The notes under the pieces are model-generated. The model did not search any database. It saw only the letters and a list, made by a program, of their open reading frames with translations, and had not been told where the DNA came from. Below are positions 61,335 to 64,000 of a stretch of 64,000 nt of DNA, one piece after another. The stretch comes from an uncultured Acetatifactor sp. (GTDB taxonomy: Bacteria; Bacillota; Clostridia; Lachnospirales; Lachnospiraceae): NCBI GenBank assembly GCA_934433135.1, contig CAKRZO010000015.1, positions 1 to 64,000 on the forward strand, given 5' to 3'. Position 1 is the first letter of the stretch. Every line of letters begins with the position of its first letter. The translations under genes and the position numbers were made by a program.

Positions 61335-62243
61335 CTATACCAAATGCTTCGGAACACTAGATGCCGAGTTCATAATTTTAGCTTTTTCGGTGGCTCGAAT
61401 GCGATCAGCCATTTTCTGAATTCTATTGGTAATCCACATATATGCAGTAGTCCCTTCAGAGTAATCCGCCTCTGCATACATATCAACGCGACCATCCTCG
61501 CGCATCTGCTCTACCTGCTGCATGGCTTTGTTGTCACCCTTGGGATAAATCGCAAAGGTTGCGCCACCGCCCTTTTTTACAACGGAAAATGCCGGAATAT
61601 CACTCGGTCCATCCGCAATATAGATCATGTTTTCAAAATGAACTCTACGATTTTCTTCTGGGATCTTGGAATTGACTTCAATTCCATCTACTTTCCCAAT
61701 TCCCTTGTTTATTTCAAATATTGCTCTGGTTTTTGATGTATTGTCAATCGTATATACCGTTTCTCCGATGACATCGTTTCCCTCTTTGTCCTTCGTCTCC
61801 AAAAGCTCGCATCCCCACACCTCATCAACGAAAGGCATCAGCTTTGAACCCCGGATAATTTCAGCAAATCCTGTGCTGACAATGTAATGCTCAACTTGAA
61901 TCCCATATTCTGAATAGCGCTTGTCATCTTTAAACATATTCTTAGTCTTTTCAAAAATTTCAGGAATACCGTTATAGAATTTTTGCCGTTTTCCATACTC
62001 TTTCAGTTTCGCATTGTCAAGGCCCTTTAGCTTACCATTATGTGCGCACTGAATAAAGTAATTCAAGTAATATGTATCCCGGTTCACTCGGATTCCCCGT
62101 GTTGCGAGTTCCGCTAGACATGCATTAACTTTTTTCCAAAACTCAGATGCTTCAATCTTGTAATCCTCAAAAATTGGATCTTGCATATAGCCATCGACCA
62201 ATGTTTTGTCACAGTCCCAAATAACTGCAATAATATTCGCCAT
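61335..62243 (-). CDS. HAD-superfamily phosphatase (HAD-IB-like)
   Basis: 302 residues from ATG 62243, AAGGAGG upstream. Motif I is in AVIWDCDKTLVDG (nucleophile and acid Asp), motif II near HYIVSTGFAEII, and motif IV in MIYIADGPSDIPAFSVVKKG. The large cap (~110 residues) between motif I and II is helical. It is probably a cytoplasmic phosphatase; the C-terminal region with EGTTAYMWITNRIQKMADRI is conserved in relatives often found in accessory islands. The substrate is unknown. The 275-base gap before it holds no recognised gene. Confidence 0.82.
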   Translation of the reverse strand: MANIIAVIWDCDKTLVDGYMQDPIFEDYKIEASEFWKKVNACLAELATRGIRVNRDTYYLNYFIQCAHNGKLKGLDNAKLKEYGKRQKFYNGIPEIFEKTKNMFKDDKRYSEYGIQVEHYIVSTGFAEIIRGSKLMPFVDEVWGCELLETKDKEGNDVIGETVYTIDNTSKTRAIFEINKGIGKVDGIEVNSKIPEENRRVHFENMIYIADGPSDIPAFSVVKKGGGATFAIYPKGDNKAMQQVEQMREDGRVDMYAEADYSEGTTAYMWITNRIQKMADRIRATEKAKIMNSASSVPKHLV

Positions 62244-62518
62244 TGTTAACCTCCTTATGGTATTAATTGCAACTTTTCCGACGCTTACGCGAGTACCAAC
62301 CATTATGGAAAATACAAGAACAATCTTTGCTGCACTCTCTTTGATGGCTTGTTCGCTGATCCACTCCATCGTGTTTTCTTTTCCAAGATTACCACCATTT
62401 AACGTAGTTATAGTAATCCATGGAATAGTGCCATTAAAAAGCTCGGTGATCCGCCTGGCTAAAATCTACATATGTTTCTTAACTTTACATTCATGTATTC
62501 ATCCCCATAAATTCAAAT

Positions 62519-63514
62519 TTATTCTCTTGATTTTTTCTTGGCTAGCTTCTCTGTTTCCCGAATGGTTTCTAAGTATGCCTTTTCCACTGGGGAAAGCGTT
62601 TCCGCCTGATACTTTCGATATTCCTGCTCTGCCTTTGCCATTGCCTGCTTATGGCTGACGGTACCCGCACCCTCCAAAAGCTTTTCTCCGGTGCTGGAAA
62701 GCACCCTGTCCAAATGCTCAATGTAGTCAGACATGTGCATGGGGTTATGCCGCATTGCCTGCACTTCGGCAAAGTCAAAATAACCAGACACAAGGTTATT
62801 CAAAATTTTAAGTTCGTTTTCATCAAAATAGTTTTTTGCGACCTTTACATCGCTGAGCACTGGCATTTCACCTTTAAATGTCCTTAGTCCCATAAAAGGC
62901 TTGTCTGCATCTGCACGCTGATAAATCACTTCGGCCGCTGTATGTCCATGGGCTGCATAGTGCAGCTTGTTCTGCACAATTTTGAAAAAGTGGATGGATT
63001 CCGCACTTTTTGGATCATAGTCCACGCTGGTAGCGTACAGATCCAACACCTGACGATATAGCACTTTCTCAGACGAACGGATATCGCGAATACGGTCAAG
63101 CAATTCCTTCCAATAACTTCCGCCGCCAAGTTGCTTTAGCCGTTCATCGTCCATTGTAAAGCCTTTGATCATGTATTCTTTCAATCGCTCTGTAGCCCAG
63201 CGGCGAAAATTTGTTGCGACAGCTGATTTAATGCGGTAACCAAGTGAAATGATCATATCCAAATTATAGTATGTTGTACTATAGTTTTTCCCATCAGCGG
63301 CAGTTGTTCGGAATTTCCGAACAACTGCATTTTCATCGAGCTCACCCTCTTCAAAAATATGCTTAATATGCTCGCTGACATTTGATTTGCTCGTCTGATA
63401 AAGCTGCACCAACTGCGCTTGTGTCAGCCAGACAGTTTCATCTCCCATCTTTACATCGATATGTGTTAAGCCGTCATCCGATTGATAGATGATGATTTCT
63501 CCATTGTTATCCAT
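62519..63514 (-). CDS. RhuM family protein
   Basis: 331 residues. The N-terminal DNA-binding-like part (DETVWLTQAQLVQLYQTSKS, NVSEHIKHIFEEGELDE) and the conserved YYNLDMIISLGYRIKS, ATNFRRWATERLKEYMIKGF match the RhuM ('virulence RhuM') family. A helical C-terminal half ends in Glu/Lys-rich coils. The molecular function is unproven; RhuM genes are found in restriction-modification and defence islands, often between methylase and specificity genes. Here the ATG directly follows the stop of an hsdM fragment. Confidence 0.88.
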   Translation of the reverse strand: MDNNGEIIIYQSDDGLTHIDVKMGDETVWLTQAQLVQLYQTSKSNVSEHIKHIFEEGELDENAVVRKFRTTAADGKNYSTTYYNLDMIISLGYRIKSAVATNFRRWATERLKEYMIKGFTMDDERLKQLGGGSYWKELLDRIRDIRSSEKVLYRQVLDLYATSVDYDPKSAESIHFFKIVQNKLHYAAHGHTAAEVIYQRADADKPFMGLRTFKGEMPVLSDVKVAKNYFDENELKILNNLVSGYFDFAEVQAMRHNPMHMSDYIEHLDRVLSSTGEKLLEGAGTVSHKQAMAKAEQEYRKYQAETLSPVEKAYLETIRETEKLAKKKSRE

Positions 63515-63631
63515 TCAGCATTCCCTCCAACTCGTCCATCGCCGCACTGCATCCAGCGGATTCACCAGATCGTCCATCATAAAAGTATCCCAAAGGCTGT
63601 CGATTTTATTTTTCAGTTCTCCTATAATCAT
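63515..63631 (-). pseudogene. hsdM (type I methyltransferase) N-terminal remnant
   Basis: The 38-codon reading MIIGELKNKIDSLWDTF is the usual start of HsdM proteins (helical N-terminal domain), then LVNPLDAVRRWTSW leads to a stop just before RhuM. In another frame the tail would read MDELEGMLNG, which could be the C-terminal end of the same gene. The fragment looks like an hsdM with almost everything between its two ends deleted. Confidence 0.6.
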
Positions 63632-63765
63632 TTATTCTCTCTATTCCAAGTGTAGCGGCCACCGCTACGTTTAATGATCTCACCAGACTTCAGCATATCT
63701 AGCAGTGCCTGCTGGACGGCTATCTGACTGATATCCGGGCACTTGATCATAATTTCACTTTCCAT
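63628..63765 (-). CDS. short HTH-like protein or C-terminal fragment
   Basis: 45 residues with ATG 63765: ISQIAVQQALLDMLKSGEII, then a basic KRSGGRYTW. It looks like the winged-helix end of a larger regulator or Fic-type protein. Its stop overlaps the hsdM remnant start (ATGA), so they form one transcript. I do not recognise a family. Confidence 0.45.
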   Translation of the reverse strand: MESEIMIKCPDISQIAVQQALLDMLKSGEIIKRSGGRYTWNRENK

Positions 63766-63903
63766 CGTTAAAGGGGTGGATACAGAGAAAGTCCAATATA
63801 AAGATGGGAATTAGTGGCAACGGATCCAACTCAGCATCCTACACCGCCTCCTGAAATGTATCGCAAAGAGCTGCCCTCGCTCTCGGTGTTTTCCACGCGG
63901 AAA

Positions 63904-64000
63904 TCAGTTGCGATCGGACAGTTTATCTGCCTTTGCTTCAATAAAGAAGTTTTGCTGACCCTTTATTCGTGAATCTGTTCCAGGTAAGTCACGACCTCCG
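63904..64000 (-). pseudogene. PD-(D/E)XK nuclease-like fragment at the window edge
   Basis: Read leftward from the window end: GRDLPGTD, then NFFIEAKA and stop at 63904-63906. The Asp and the E-A-K spacing is that of a PD-(D/E)XK nuclease core such as an HsdR N-terminus. It continues beyond the window, so its length is unknown, and it stops soon after the core, which suggests truncation. The following 138 bases (63766-63903) hold no gene I recognise. Confidence 0.4.

Noticed and set aside
1..64000. tRNA, rRNA genes and prophage structural genes
   Set aside because: No TTCGAATCC-type T-arm clusters, no rRNA signatures and no capsid, tail or terminase motifs were seen on reading; a tRNA scan would be decisive.

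Overview
The window looks like chromosomal DNA of a gut-type Lachnospiraceae/Clostridia (Firmicutes). Ribosome-binding sites are strong AGGAGG-type, promoters are TTGACA/TATAAT-type, GC content is moderate, and there are two LplB/LplC/lipoprotein sugar importers without their own ATPase, YesM/YesN and AraC-type regulators, a YitT protein and many cytoplasmic glycoside hydrolases. The genus cannot be fixed from the sequence; an Eisenbergiella- or Blautia-like organism would fit. No rRNA, tRNA or CRISPR array was recognised.

Layout. 1-2000: remains of an integrative element (iteron-like repeats, a broken replication-type HTH gene, a small protein, a large serine recombinase killed by a stop at codon 6 and a 3' truncation). 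2090-14185: a chromosomal block with an AraC regulator, an FGGY kinase remnant, an HTH/L-serine dehydratase fusion, a BadF-type kinase, DUF1015, a lipoprotein, LacI, YitT, an OmpR-type two-component system and an AraC regulator coupled to a small (p)ppGpp hydrolase-like HD protein. 14174-24566 (all minus): glycan operon 1, with two permeases, a binding protein, a GH20-like and a DUF4038/GH140-like hydrolase, an epimerase, a class III aminotransferase and an unusual alcohol dehydrogenase. YesN/YesM-type regulators are divergent at 24786-27608.

27701-51539 (all minus) is the most striking part: eighteen consecutive genes that begin with an ABC importer and a membrane-anchored AraC regulator, continue with a GH31 hydrolase, an oxidoreductase, NagA-like and NagB-like proteins, an Ldh2-type dehydrogenase, a KDPG aldolase, an SDR and an aldo/keto reductase, and end with a glycerate 2-kinase, enolase-like protein, aldehyde dehydrogenase, PfkB kinase, isomerase, class II aldolase and DUF4867. 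The enolase-like protein has lost nearly all classical catalytic and phosphate-binding residues but keeps the metal triad and the lysine base. The NagB-like protein has an Asp-to-Asn change and altered phosphate loops. My inference is that this cluster degrades an unusual (amino) sugar, partly through unphosphorylated intermediates that converge on glycerate; the substrate is unknown.

51975-54767 is a scrambled accessory patch (truncated AAA-ATPase gene, duplicated gene fragments, a nucleotidyltransferase with an internally deleted HEPN partner, a DIP1984 gene). 54934-60499 is an arabinose locus (araA, ribulokinase, araD and a divergent AraC regulator) with an array of 20-bp tandem repeats between the kinase and araD. 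60579-64000 holds a membrane-anchored cupin, a HAD phosphatase, RhuM and the eroded remains of a restriction-modification locus.
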